Source: JAOUEA01 sp963734685
GTDB lineage: Bacteria; Actinomycetota; UBA4738; HRBIN12
Reading direction: 5' to 3'
Length of the DNA stretch: 64,000 nucleotides
Assembly: GCA_963734685.1 (NCBI GenBank)
Contig: CAVTIC010000007.1
Span: forward strand, 930,001-994,000
Position 1 is the first letter of the stretch; every line of letters starts with the position of its first letter. Below the pieces are notes generated by a model, which did not search any database, was not told where the DNA came from, and was given only the letters and a program-made list of their open reading frames with translations. Shown here one piece after another: positions 44,064 to 52,944 of this stretch. Position numbers and translations under genes: made by a program.

Positions 44064-45052
44064 TGCCGCTGTCCCTCCAGCTCCGGCCCGCCGGACGCGC
44101 TCGACGATCGGGACGTCGACGGACGACGCTCCGGATCCCCCGACCTCGCTCTTCCGGCTCTTCGTCGTCGTGTTCGCCTCGCACGTAGCCCCGGCCCATC
44201 TTCCGTTCCAGCCGTGCCTGGAAGAACGTGAAGTATCGCCGTGAGCGCCCAGTAGACGGCCGCCACCAGGAGGTAGGCCTCCAGGCTCCGGAACGTCCTC
44301 TCGCCCGACAAGATCCGCCCGCCGGAAGAGCTCGAGGACCCCGATCGACGAACGCCAGGGAGCCGAGTCCTTCGTCATCGCGATGAACTCATTGCCCGTC
44401 GGCGGGATGATCACTCGGATCGCTTGAGGGAGGACGATCCGCCGCATCTTCTGACCGTAGTTCATGCCGAGGGCATCGGCGGCCTCGGCTTGCCCGTGGC
44501 CCACCGACTGGATGCCGGCCCGGAAGATCTCAGTCATGTAGGCGCCGTAGTTCAGTCCGATCGCCAGGATGGCGGCGATGATGGCATCGAGGGTGATGAG
44601 GTTGCCCAACGTCTCGAGCGACGTCCCACGCATGCGAACGCCGATCTCAGCGACGCCGAAGTAGATCAGGAAGATCTGAACCAGCAGCGGTGTGCCGCGG
44701 AAGAACGACGTGTAGAAGCCGGCGACGCCGAACGCAACCGGGCTGCGCGATAGGCGGGCGAGCGCACCGAGGAGAGCGAAGATGATCGCGAGGATGATCG
44801 TGCCGACGGCGATGAAGCACGGTGATGCAGCCCTCGGACGATGAACCAGGCGTTCTCTCGGATCCACTCCGGGTTGAAGCCCGCGGTGTGAAGAGGAAGC
44901 CCAGGACGATGACGATCACGACCCAGACGAGGCGACCTTCAACCGGAAGGGAACCCTGGCGCTGGCTTGGCGCGAGGCCCTCCCGCCTCCCCCCGCCGGA
45001 CGGGGCCGGCGCGGGGGCCGGGTCGCCCCGGCGCCCATCTCTGCGTCGCCAC
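44060..45052 (-). CDS. Polar amino-acid ABC transporter permease (second system), multiply frameshifted
   Basis: This is a HisM/GlnP-type membrane protein. Its core is clear: FYTSFFRGTPLLVQIFLIYF, AYMTEIFRAGIQSVGHGQ, the EAA loop ALGMNYGQKMRRIVLPQA and RVIIPPTGNEFIAMTKDSA. The two ends are scattered over different frames: the amino end VVIVIVLGFLF and GFNPEWIRENAWFIVRG, and the carboxyl end GVLELFRRADLV, RTFRSLEAYLLVAAVYWALT and TFFQARLERKMGRGYVRGE. At least four indels are needed to join them (about 44895, 44820, 44345-44300 and 44240). Start GTG at 45052 and stop at 44060 are my best guesses. The pattern resembles sequencing error more than decay. Confidence 0.75.
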
Positions 45053-45096
45053 GTGATCCCCCCGTTCCCCTCGTGAAGTGGCCGGCGCTCGCGCCT

Positions 45097-46001
45097 CTAG
45101 GCCGCCGCCGCGTCGACCGTCAGGTCCTCTCCGAACCACTCCATCGATAGTTCGCTCATCGTGCCGTCGGTGTGCATCTCCTCGACGATGCCGCCCACGG
45201 CGGTCAACAGCGACGCCTGATCGAGCTCGCGACGCCTTGTCGAAGGCCACGGACAGCGGCTCGTAGAAGAGCGGGTCGCCCACCAGCCCCATCGGCTGGC
45301 CCTTGTCGATCGCCCCTTGCAGGATCCCCATCCCTGAGACCACGGCATCCGGTCGAACCCCTCACCCGAAGTACAGGTCCTGGATCACGGTCGAGTCCGT
45401 CTCGAAACCGTTGATGTCCGGGTCGATCGATCGACGAAGTCGTACTCGACACCCGGGGCAGCGAGCGTCTTCTGCAGGAAGAAGTCGTACGTGCATGACC
45501 CGGCACACACCGATCGACTTGCCGTCAAGATTGGTCGACCGATTCTGGATCGACGTATTGTCCTCGTGCACGGCCACGCCCGCCGGGGCGTGTAATAGTG
45601 GCTCCGTGAAGTACAGGACCTCGGCCCGTGGGCGGAGCACCGTCATCGATCCGACGCTCATGTCCCAGCGATCTGACCAGCCGCCCGACGTGATGGCCGT
45701 CCACGATGGGGTGACCCACTCGATCTCCACGCCCAGTCGCTTGGCGATCTCGTCCGCGACGCTGATGTCGAACCCTCGTACTCGTTGTCGGTCCCTGGAA
45801 CCAGTTCGGATGCGGCGGGTACGCGGGGTCGGTCGACACCGTGATCACTCCGTCTTCCTGGATCCTCGCGAGCAGGTCGCTTTCCGCGGCACTCCCGTCA
45901 CCACTCGGAGCTTCCTCTTGGCGACGCGGACGGCCGCGGCCACCAGCCGCCACGACGGCGAGCAACGCGAGACAGGGTCGTCGGATCTGCAGCTTCCGCA
46001 T
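45097..46001 (-). CDS. Polar amino-acid ABC transporter substrate-binding protein (second system), multiply frameshifted
   Basis: This is the SBP_bac_3 binding protein of the adjacent importer. The ATG at 46001 (MRKLQIRRPCLALLAVVAAG, a signal peptide) follows GAAGGGGG. Recognisable pieces in successive frames are LLARIQEDGVITVSTDPAYPP, VEIEWVTPSWTAITSGGWSD, RWDMSVGSMTVLRPRAEVLYF, INGFETDSTVIQDLYFG, GAIDKGQPMGLVGDPLFYE and LDQASLLTAVGGIVEEM, ending at 45097. At least five or six single-base indels separate them. A lipobox is likely but falls in a broken stretch. All parts of a normal protein of about 300 residues are present in order. Confidence 0.75.
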
Positions 46002-46052
46002 CGAGCCCCCTTCCGAGAGGCGCGCAAGAGGCGCCCCGCCAACACGTTGCGG

Positions 46053-46082
46053 ACTATAGGTCGAGCATCGCGCGAACCGCAA
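46053..46082 (-). promoter_or_regulatory. Sigma-70-type promoter of the second amino-acid importer
   Basis: Minus-strand TTGCGG (46077-46082), an 18-bp spacer and TATAGT (46053-46058). Predicted start is near 46046, 45 nt before the binding-protein ATG. Confidence 0.55.
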
Positions 46083-46215
46083 CTCCGGGCTCCCCCGCCG
46101 ACCTGAGCCGTCTTCCTCTTCTACTCTGGGTACGCCTATCGCCCGACCGGGATGGCGAACAGGCAGACGGTTTCCCCCGACGACCCTGGGCGAGCGGCCC
46201 CACGATCGCGGGCGG

Positions 46216-47376
46216 TCAGACCGGTTGCGGCAGCCAACGGGTGCCGGAGGCGACGTACAGGCCGGCCGATGGCCGGAGCAGTTCCCCCGTCGTGTCGAAC
46301 ACGTACCGCCGCCCGACGCCCTGGTAGGCCATGAGCGTCGCGAACCTCGCCCGCATCGCTGCTCGGTCGGTCGCGCCGGACTCGACCGCCTGCGCGAGGA
46401 ACCTTCCGGCGTCCCAGCCCTCGGCCGCGTAGACACCGGGCGTGAGGCCGTGCTCGGACTGGTACGCGTTCACGAACCGGCGGCTCGCGAGCGCCAGCTC
46501 GAGGGTCACGTCGACGCACGGGCAGGCCACCGACCCCACCACGACACCGTCGCCGCTGGGCGAGGTCGGCGGTATCACCGTCTTCATGGCATCCCCCGCC
46601 AGATCGACGGGGCGGCCTCGTGCCACGCCCGCCTCTCGGAGTGCCCGCGCGAGCTCTCGCGCCGCGGGCGGGAACCCACCCCAGACGACCACCTCGCACC
46701 CCGACGACGCCACCGCCGCCGGGGCGTCGGCCGCCGTCACCGTGGTGCTGGGCCATGCCCCCAGCCTCGCCTCGATCGCCTCGAGCAGGCCGATGCCGTA
46801 GGCGCTCTCGTCCTCGATCAGGCAGACGGGCTCCCGCTCGCCCTCGGCGTTCGTCCGTGCGGCGAGGTCGGCGAGCATCGCGGCTTGCGACGCCTGGTCG
46901 GGCACGAACCTCCGCCAGAGCTCGAGCGGCTCTCCCGGCGGTCGGTCGCTCGGCTCCCGGAGCCAGGGCGAAGGGCTCACCGGGGACAGGCTGACCGTCG
47001 GCACGCCCGCATCCGCGAGGATGCGCGCGACCTCAGGCGGCTCCTCCCAGAACGGCGCCGCGACGGCCGCGACGTAGGAAGGGTCTGCGGCCACCTCGCT
47101 CGCCATCTCCGTGGCGGCACCCTCGTCGCCCCCGGTGTCGAACTGCACGATCTCGACCGGGCTCGGCCGCCCCTGCGCCCGCCGCTCGATGACCGTTTCG
47201 AGCGCCAGGAACGAGGGTGAAACGAGGTCGACGTGCTCCGGAACGGAGAGGTCTTGGAAGAACGCGATGCGAGTGGTGGGTGGATCGTCGGGGCCTGCGA
47301 TCGTGCAGGCGCCGAGCGCCGTCGCGAGCGCGACGGCGACGACGAGCTGCGGGAGCGGCCGGCATGAGGAGGTCAT
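46216..47376 (-). CDS. Orphan type-I periplasmic-binding-fold lipoprotein (LivK-like)
   Basis: This 386-residue exported lipoprotein (signal VAVALATALGAC) has the fold of leucine/isoleucine/valine-binding proteins and receptor ligand domains: TTRIAFFQDLSVPEHVDL, YVAAVAAPFWEEPPEVARIL, GVPTVSLSPVSPSPW, CLIEDESAYGIGLLEAIEARL and a C-terminal YAAEGWDAGRFLAQAV. It stands alone; no permease or ATPase adjoins it, though a complete liv operon lies 1 kb away on the same strand. It may supply a different ligand to that transporter or act as a sensor. Cys pairs (VACPCVDV) could form a disulfide. Confidence 0.8.
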   Translation of the reverse strand: MTSSCRPLPQLVVAVALATALGACTIAGPDDPPTTRIAFFQDLSVPEHVDLVSPSFLALETVIERRAQGRPSPVEIVQFDTGGDEGAATEMASEVAADPSYVAAVAAPFWEEPPEVARILADAGVPTVSLSPVSPSPWLREPSDRPPGEPLELWRRFVPDQASQAAMLADLAARTNAEGEREPVCLIEDESAYGIGLLEAIEARLGAWPSTTVTAADAPAAVASSGCEVVVWGGFPPAARELARALREAGVARGRPVDLAGDAMKTVIPPTSPSGDGVVVGSVACPCVDVTLELALASRRFVNAYQSEHGLTPGVYAAEGWDAGRFLAQAVESGATDRAAMRARFATLMAYQGVGRRYVFDTTGELLRPSAGLYVASGTRWLPQPV

Positions 47377-47391
47377 CTGAGGGGCGGCCGC

Positions 47392-47398
47392 TAGTCTA
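47392..47398. promoter_or_regulatory. Overlapping -10 elements for tRNA-Leu and the orphan binding protein
   Basis: TAGTCTA reads as TAGTCT on the plus strand (47392-47397), 12 nt before the tRNA, and as TAGACT on the minus strand (47393-47398), 16 nt before the lipoprotein ATG. The 33-bp gap must hold both promoters. Confidence 0.4.
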
Positions 47399-47409
47399 TG
47401 GAGGCTCCG

Positions 47410-47493
47410 GCCGGGATGGCGGAACTGGCAGACGCGCGGGACTCAAAATCCCGTGAGCTTCGGCTCGTGAGGGTTCGACCCCCTCTCCCGGCA
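47410..47493 (+). tRNA. tRNA-Leu (CAA)
   Basis: The acceptor stem pairs GCCGGGA (47410-47416) with TCCCGGC (47486-47492), and the discriminator base is A. The anticodon arm has the stem CGGGA/TCCCG and the loop CTCAAAA, giving anticodon CAA, which reads UUG. A long variable arm (GAGCTTCGGCTC core) marks a class II tRNA, and GGTTCGACC is the T loop. The 3' CCA is not encoded. Confidence 0.95.
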
Positions 47494-47497
47494 CCCC

Positions 47498-48430
47498 TCA
47501 CGTGATGGCGTCTACCGCGCCGGCGAGCGCGCCGGCGATCGCGAGATCCTCGAACGCGAGCCCCACGGACTCGAACAGGGTGACATCGCCGTCCGAGGTC
47601 CGGACGACGGCCCCTCGGACCACCTGTTGGAGGTCGGCCGCGATGTGACCCGGGTCGATCGCACCCTCCTCGATGGGGATCAGCAGGTCGCCGGCTTCCT
47701 CCATGGCGGCCTCACGCGTCTCGACGACCACCCGGGCTCGTCGGACGGTCTCGGTGTCGATCTCCCGCGCCGCCGGCTGGTAGGCGCCCACGGCGTTCAC
47801 GTGCGACCCCGCTGCCAGCGCCGCGCCCTCGAACAGCGGCTCGGATGCGGTCGTGCACGTGCAGACGACGTCCGCAGCGGAGACCGCGTCGGGTGATCCA
47901 AGCGCAGCGCGCACCCCCATCGAGGACGCTCGCTCGGCGAGAGCTTCCCCGCGCGCCGGCGTCCGCGTCACCACGACGACCTCGTCGATCGCGCGCACCG
48001 CCGTGACCGCCTCCAGGTGCGACGTGGCCTGCACCCCCGCGCCGAAGATCACGAGGCGATGGGCGTCGGCGCGAGCCAGGAGCCGGGTCGCGAGCGCGCT
48101 CACGGCGGCGGTCCGCAGGGCCGTGAGCGCCGCGCCGTCCACCAGGAGCCGGGGCGCCTGCGTCCGAGGGTCGAAGAGCGCGTACAGGGCATGGATGAAG
48201 GGCAGACCCCGGGCGGGGTTCCCCTCGGTGAGGGTCACCAACTTCACCCCCACCCCCGGCTCCCCCACCGCCGGCATCAACAACAGACCGCCGGCCGGCG
48301 TGGATACGTGTGAGCGCAACGGGGTCGCCGATGGGTCGCCGCGGCGGAACGCTGCCTCGAGCGCATCGATCGCCGCCGCCACGGGAAGCAGCCGGGACAG
48401 CTCGTCGGCGTCGACGAACGGCACCGGCAT
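47498..48430 (-). CDS. Ornithine cyclodeaminase/mu-crystallin family protein
   Basis: This is an NAD(P)-dependent enzyme of the OCD family (ornithine cyclodeaminase, alanine dehydrogenase, ketimine reductase), 310 residues. The family signatures are GGLLLMPAVGEPGVGVKLVTLTEGN (substrate Lys), LRTAAVSALAT (Arg/Thr), a Rossmann motif VIFGAGVQATSHLEA and HVNAVGAY. The substrate cannot be fixed from sequence. It starts with ATG 8 bp after the livF stop on the same strand, so it is likely at the end of the liv operon, in keeping with amino-acid catabolism. Confidence 0.9.
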   Translation of the reverse strand: MPVPFVDADELSRLLPVAAAIDALEAAFRRGDPSATPLRSHVSTPAGGLLLMPAVGEPGVGVKLVTLTEGNPARGLPFIHALYALFDPRTQAPRLLVDGAALTALRTAAVSALATRLLARADAHRLVIFGAGVQATSHLEAVTAVRAIDEVVVVTRTPARGEALAERASSMGVRAALGSPDAVSAADVVCTCTTASEPLFEGAALAAGSHVNAVGAYQPAAREIDTETVRRARVVVETREAAMEEAGDLLIPIEEGAIDPGHIAADLQQVVRGAVVRTSDGDVTLFESVGLAFEDLAIAGALAGAVDAIT

Positions 48431-48437
48431 GGCCGGC

Positions 48438-49184
48438 CTAGAGTTCGCCCAGGTAAGCCTGGCGCATCTGCGGGTTGTTCAACAGCGCCTCGGCCGTGTC
48501 GGAGAGCACGACCTCGCCCGTCTGGATCACGTAGCCGCGATCGGCGATCTGTAGGGCCATGTTCGCGTTCTGCTCGACGACGAACACGGTGCGCCCGAGC
48601 TCGCGGATCGTCTCGATGATCTCGAAGACCTGCTCCACGAGCACGGGCGCGAGGCCCATCGAGGGCTCGTCCATCAGCAACACCTTGGGGTCGGCCATCA
48701 GGGCCCGCCCCATCGCCACCATCTGCTGCTCGCCGCCCGAGAGCGTGCCTGCCTTCTGCTTCAGCCGCTCGCGCACCCGCGGGAACGTCTCGAGCACCTG
48801 TTCGCGGTCGCCGGCCACCTTCTCCTTGTCCGAGCGCAGGTAGGCGCCGAGCTGGAGGTTCTCGTCGACGGTCATGTCGGCGAACAGCCGCCGGTTCTCC
48901 GGCACCATCGAGATGCCGCGGCGCACGATCTCGGAGGTCGGCAACCCGGAGATCGGCTCACCTTCGAAGACGACCTCACCCTCGGAGGGCGTCACGTAGC
49001 CGAGGATCGTCTTGAGGGTGGTGCTCTTGCCGCTCGCGTTGCCCCCGAGCAGGCAGACCATCTCGCCCGGGAACACGTGCATGTCGACCTCGCGCAGCAC
49101 CGACACGAGGCCGTAGTGCGTCGAGACGTTCCGCAGCTCGAGCACGGGGGCACGATCGTCCGTCGCGACCGCCGTCTCGGTCAT
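48438..49184 (-). CDS. livF: Branched-chain amino-acid ABC transporter ATP-binding protein LivF
   Basis: The 248 residues have Walker A LLGGNASGKSTTLKTI (Gly-Asn where most have Ala-Asn), the LivF-type RRGISMVPENRRLFADMTV, signature LSGGEQQMVAMGRAL, Walker B LLMDEPSMGLAP and VVEQNANMALQ. The ATG overlaps the livG stop (ATGA). It is last of five liv genes. Confidence 0.95.
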   Translation of the reverse strand: MTETAVATDDRAPVLELRNVSTHYGLVSVLREVDMHVFPGEMVCLLGGNASGKSTTLKTILGYVTPSEGEVVFEGEPISGLPTSEIVRRGISMVPENRRLFADMTVDENLQLGAYLRSDKEKVAGDREQVLETFPRVRERLKQKAGTLSGGEQQMVAMGRALMADPKVLLMDEPSMGLAPVLVEQVFEIIETIRELGRTVFVVEQNANMALQIADRGYVIQTGEVVLSDTAEALLNNPQMRQAYLGEL

Positions 49185-49969
49185 CCGACATCCTCGTGCC
49201 GGAGGCCCAGGTACGCCTCGATCACCTGCTCGTCGTTGGCCACCTGCTCGTAGGTGCCCTCGGCGATCTTGCGGCCGTAGTCGCAGGCGACGACGCGATC
49301 GGAGACGCCCTTCACCACCCGCATGTCGTGCTCGATCACCAGGACGGTCAGGCCGAGCTCGTCGCGCATGCGCACGATGTGGTCGCGGAGCTCGAGCGTC
49401 TCCCGCGGGTTCATCCCCGCGGTCGGCTCGTCGATCAGGATCAAGCGCGGGTCGGTCGCGAGCGCCCGTGCCATCTCGAGTCGGCGCCGGTTCGCGTAGG
49501 ACAGCGTGAACGCGGGCTGGTCCTGCCGATACCCGGCGAGGCGCGGGCCGAAGAAGCCGAGGCACTCCTTCGCCCGATCGCGGATCGCCTCTTCCTCGCG
49601 ACGGACCCCGCGGGTCCGCAGGATCGATCCGAAGATCCCGGCCTTGCTGCGACAGTGCTGTCCGACCATCGCGTTCTCGAGCACGGTCATGTTCGGGAAC
49701 AGGTGCACGTTCTGGAACGTGCGCGCGATGCCGATCCGGGTGATGCGGTTGGGCGACAACCCCACGATCGACTCGCCGCCGAAGCGAACGTCGCCCTCGT
49801 CGGGCGGGTAGAGCCCGGTGATCACGTTGAAGACGGTGGACTTGCCCGCGCCGTTCGGGCCGATGATCGAGACGATCTCGCGCTCCTGCACCTCGAACGA
49901 GAGCTCGTTGAGCGCGCTGAGGCCCCCGAACCGCTTCGTGACGCCGTCGACCTCGAGCAGGAGGCTCAT
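49181..49969 (-). CDS. livG: Branched-chain amino-acid ABC transporter ATP-binding protein LivG
   Basis: The 262 residues have Walker A GPNGAGKSTVFNVI, the LivG-type ARTFQNVHLFPNMTVLEN, signature-like LSYANRRRLEMARAL, Walker B LILIDEPTAGMNP and the VIEHDMRVV switch. The ATG at 49969 (MSLLLEVDGVTKRFGGL) is preceded by a G-rich ribosome site. The open frame is continuous with livM upstream; I treat that as an artefact (see livM). It overlaps livF by 4 bp. Confidence 0.93.
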   Translation of the reverse strand: MSLLLEVDGVTKRFGGLSALNELSFEVQEREIVSIIGPNGAGKSTVFNVITGLYPPDEGDVRFGGESIVGLSPNRITRIGIARTFQNVHLFPNMTVLENAMVGQHCRSKAGIFGSILRTRGVRREEEAIRDRAKECLGFFGPRLAGYRQDQPAFTLSYANRRRLEMARALATDPRLILIDEPTAGMNPRETLELRDHIVRMRDELGLTVLVIEHDMRVVKGVSDRVVACDYGRKIAEGTYEQVANDEQVIEAYLGLRHEDVG

Positions 49970-51757
49970 CCCGCCCCCTCCCCCAGCGGCGTGATGGGCG
50001 GCGCCGCGTGTTCGTCGGCGCGTCACGTCTCCCGCCCACTTGTCCTGTTCTCGGTCCTCCTCGTGCAGCTCGCGGCTCCGCCGCACGTTCGGGACCAAGC
50101 CCTGCGGGCGCAGCAGCATCACGGCGACGAGCGCCGCGCCGTACGCGAGCAGCCGGTACTCCTCGAACTCACGAAGCAGACCGGGCAGTCCGACCAGCAC
50201 GAGCGAACCCGTGATCACGCCCGGAAGGCTGCCGATGCCGCCGAGGATCACGATGCCGAGCACCTGGATCGAGACCAGGACCGTGAAGCTCGCCGGCGTG
50301 AGCGAGCCGATCTTGACCGCGAAGAGCGCACCGCCGACCGACCCGATCGCCCCGCCCATCGCGAACGCGAGCAGCTTGTAGGAGATCGTGCTCACGCCCA
50401 TCGCGTCGGCGACCTGCTCATCCTCTCGGAGCGCGGTCCAGGCCCGGCCGACCCGCGAGTTCGCGAGTCGCCACGACACGAACAGCGCGAGCACGACGAA
50501 CGCGAACGCCAGGTAGTAGAAGTGCTGCGGCTCGCGGAAGCCGAAGTTCCCTATCGCCGCGTTCGTGATGTCCCGCATGCCCTGCGGCCCGCCGACGAGG
50601 GGCTCGAGCCACGGGCTGGTCACGAGCACGACGATCATCTCGCCGAGCCCGAGGGTGACCAGCGCGAGGTAGTCGCCGCGGAGCCGCAGCACCGGGGCGC
50701 CGATCAACACGCCGGCGACGGCGGCGATCAGTACGACCACCGGGATCGCGACGTAGAAGTTGAGGTTGAGCGCGATCACGGGCTCGCTCGACCCGATGAA
50801 GGTGTTGAGGGTGGCGCCGGTCAACAGCGCCAACGAGTACGCCCCAAGGGTGAAGAAGAAGACGTACCCGAGGTCGAGCAGGCCCGCGTAGCCGACGACG
50901 ATGTTCAGCCCGAGCCCCAGCAACGCGAAGACCATCACCGTGCCGAGCACCTCGGAGATCACGGATCCGAGCACCCAGGGTGCGACGAGCAACGATCCCA
51001 GTCCGACGAGCATGAGGACGATCGCGGCGGGACTGATCCGAGGGCCCGCCACCTCATCGTTCCCCCCGCCGGGGCGGAAGCGCACCGCCCTCCGGATCGC
51101 GTCGCCCTTCCGTGCCTTCAGCACCGACGCGCCGGCGGCGGCCGTCGCGACGACGATCGCGCCGAGCCACGTCAGCCCGCCGGTGACCTTGCTGTACAGC
51201 CAATCGCGCTCGACGCTGAGCTCGTCCATGGCGATCGGGATGATCCGCTGCAGGAAGCCGAAGAGCAGGGTGATCCAGACCGCCGACCCGAGTGGCCGCC
51301 GTACGTTGGCAGGGAGCCTCCGATACGCGGCGCCCGCGCCACCCGCGGCACCCGATATGGCGGTGATGATCGCGGCGGCGACGAGCGCGGGCCGCCCGGC
51401 GGTGAGGTAGTCCATCAGCGTCGGCGAGATGTTGATGAAGACCGCCCGGATCCGCTCGACCCCGAAGGCGTCGACGAAGACCACGAAGGCGCCGAACACA
51501 GCGCCCGCGGCCACGCCGGCGACGGTGCCGACGGTGGCCGCCTGGACGACCGTCGGCTCGATCGTCTTGCCGGCCTCGATCCGCGACTGGGCGTTGATGT
51601 AGCCCACGAGCAGAGGCGGTGAGACGAGCATCAGGCCGGCGAACGTGATGAGCTCCCCGATCAGGTTGAGCGTGGTGAAGTTCCCGATCAGGCCGACCGC
51701 GGCCAGGAAGATCGTGACACTGCCGGCGATGGCCCCCGTGCGGACCGCGGTGCGCAT
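49966..51757 (-). CDS. livM: Branched-chain amino-acid ABC transporter permease LivM
   Basis: This membrane protein of about 597 residues has its LivM core at the carboxyl half: GLGLNIVVGYAGLLDLGYVFFF, LRLRGDYLALVTLGLGEMI and GRAWTALREDEQVADAMGV, GGIGSLPGVITG. The amino-terminal 190 residues carry extra helices (an extended LivM seen in some Gram-positive and Chloroflexi-type operons). As sequenced it runs without a stop into livG. After about 50030 the codon third positions are poor in G/C, and another frame reads ADEHAAPPITPLGEGAG and stops at 49966-49968, giving an ATGA overlap with livG. I therefore infer one indel near 50015-50030. It starts by 1-nt overlap with the livH stop (TGATG). 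Confidence 0.85.
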
Positions 51758-52857
51758 CAGACCTTCTCCGCCTCGCCGGAACCGAGCAGGCCTCCGGGCC
51801 GGAAGACCAGCACGAGGACGAGGATCAGGAAGACGAACGCGTCCCGGAGCGAGAACTGGCTCGGGATGCCGAATCCGGTGAGCAGCAGCGGGGGCCCGAT
51901 CGCCTGCAGCACGCCGAGCAGGAATCCCCCGAGCGCCGCGCCGCCGATGCTGCCGATGCCACCGAGCACGGCGGCCGTGAACGCAGCGATGCCGGGACGG
52001 AATCCCATCGTGAACTGCACCTGCTCGAACGCGAGCGCGAAGAGCACGCCCGCGATGCCGGCGAGGATACCGCCCACGATGAACGTGATCACCACGATGC
52101 GGTCGACGTTGATGCCCATGAGGCTCGCGATCTCGCTGTCCTCGGCCACGGCGCGCATCGACCGACCCGTGCGGCTGCGGTTCACGAAGAGCTGCAGCGC
52201 GATCATCGCCAGGATCGCGGTCACGAACACGAGGAGCTGCACCTTCGAGACGGGGATGCCGAAGATATCGATCGAGCCTTCGAGCACGGCCGGACGGGGG
52301 TACCCGCGCGGCTGCGGGCCGAAGAACCCGCGGAACGCGTTCGAGATGAACAGCGATGCGCCGATCGCCGTGATGAGGGGGACCAACCGCGGCGCGTTCC
52401 GCAGCGGCCGGTACGCGATGCGCTCCAGCAGCACCGCGACGATCGTGGAGGCAGCGATCGACACCACGAACAAGATGAACAGGGCGAGGTAGGGACTCGA
52501 GTTCAGGAAGCCACTCTTCGCATAGGCGTCGGCGAAGAAGTACGAGATGAACGCGCCTGCCATGAAGACCTCGCCGTGCGCGAAGTTGATCATGCGGAGG
52601 ATGCCGTACACGAGCGTGTAGCCGAGGGCGATCAACGCGAGGATCGCGCCCTGGCCGATGCCGTTGACGATCTGGTCGATCCAGAAATCCCCGGAGTAGC
52701 GTTCGCCCTCGGGCAACGTGAGCGTCTTGTAAGCGCCGACCACGACCACGAACGCGATCGTGGCCCCGAGCACCCCGAGCACGATGCGGCGCCACGGCAG
52801 CCGGGCGAAGGCGCTGAGCTGCACGTCCGCGACCCGCGCGGACCCGGAACTCGACAC
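51757..52857 (-). CDS. livH: Branched-chain amino-acid ABC transporter permease LivH
   Basis: This is a 366-residue permease with the LivH motifs GQGAILALIALGYTLVYGIL, NFAHGEVFMAGAF, the RPLRNAPRLVPLITAIG loop, NRSRTGRSMRAVAEDSEIASLMG (EAA-like) and AVLGGIGSIGGAALGGF. A hydrophobic helix near the N-terminus (VLGVLGATIAFVVVV) precedes the conserved part. The start is GTG at 52857. It is second in the livKHMGF operon, 87 bp after livK. Confidence 0.95.
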   Translation of the reverse strand: MSSSGSARVADVQLSAFARLPWRRIVLGVLGATIAFVVVVGAYKTLTLPEGERYSGDFWIDQIVNGIGQGAILALIALGYTLVYGILRMINFAHGEVFMAGAFISYFFADAYAKSGFLNSSPYLALFILFVVSIAASTIVAVLLERIAYRPLRNAPRLVPLITAIGASLFISNAFRGFFGPQPRGYPRPAVLEGSIDIFGIPVSKVQLLVFVTAILAMIALQLFVNRSRTGRSMRAVAEDSEIASLMGINVDRIVVITFIVGGILAGIAGVLFALAFEQVQFTMGFRPGIAAFTAAVLGGIGSIGGAALGGFLLGVLQAIGPPLLLTGFGIPSQFSLRDAFVFLILVLVLVFRPGGLLGSGEAEKV

Positions 52858-52944
52858 CCTCGTCCGCCCCCCCGTGCAGATGGTCCCCGGGCGGAGCCGC
52901 GTTCCGCGGCCCGCCCGGGGACCGTCCGTTCCGTCGTTCGTGAA

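Noticed and set aside
49196..51622. An 808-codon plus-strand open frame opposite livG and livM
   Set aside because: It has shadow composition (Arg/Asp/Glu/His-rich) and no motif; livM and livG motifs occupy the other strand.
49181..51757. A genuine LivM-LivG fusion protein
   Set aside because: Codon third-position bias and an ATGA overlap in a neighbouring frame favour a single indel near 50020; kept as a lower-interest finding only.
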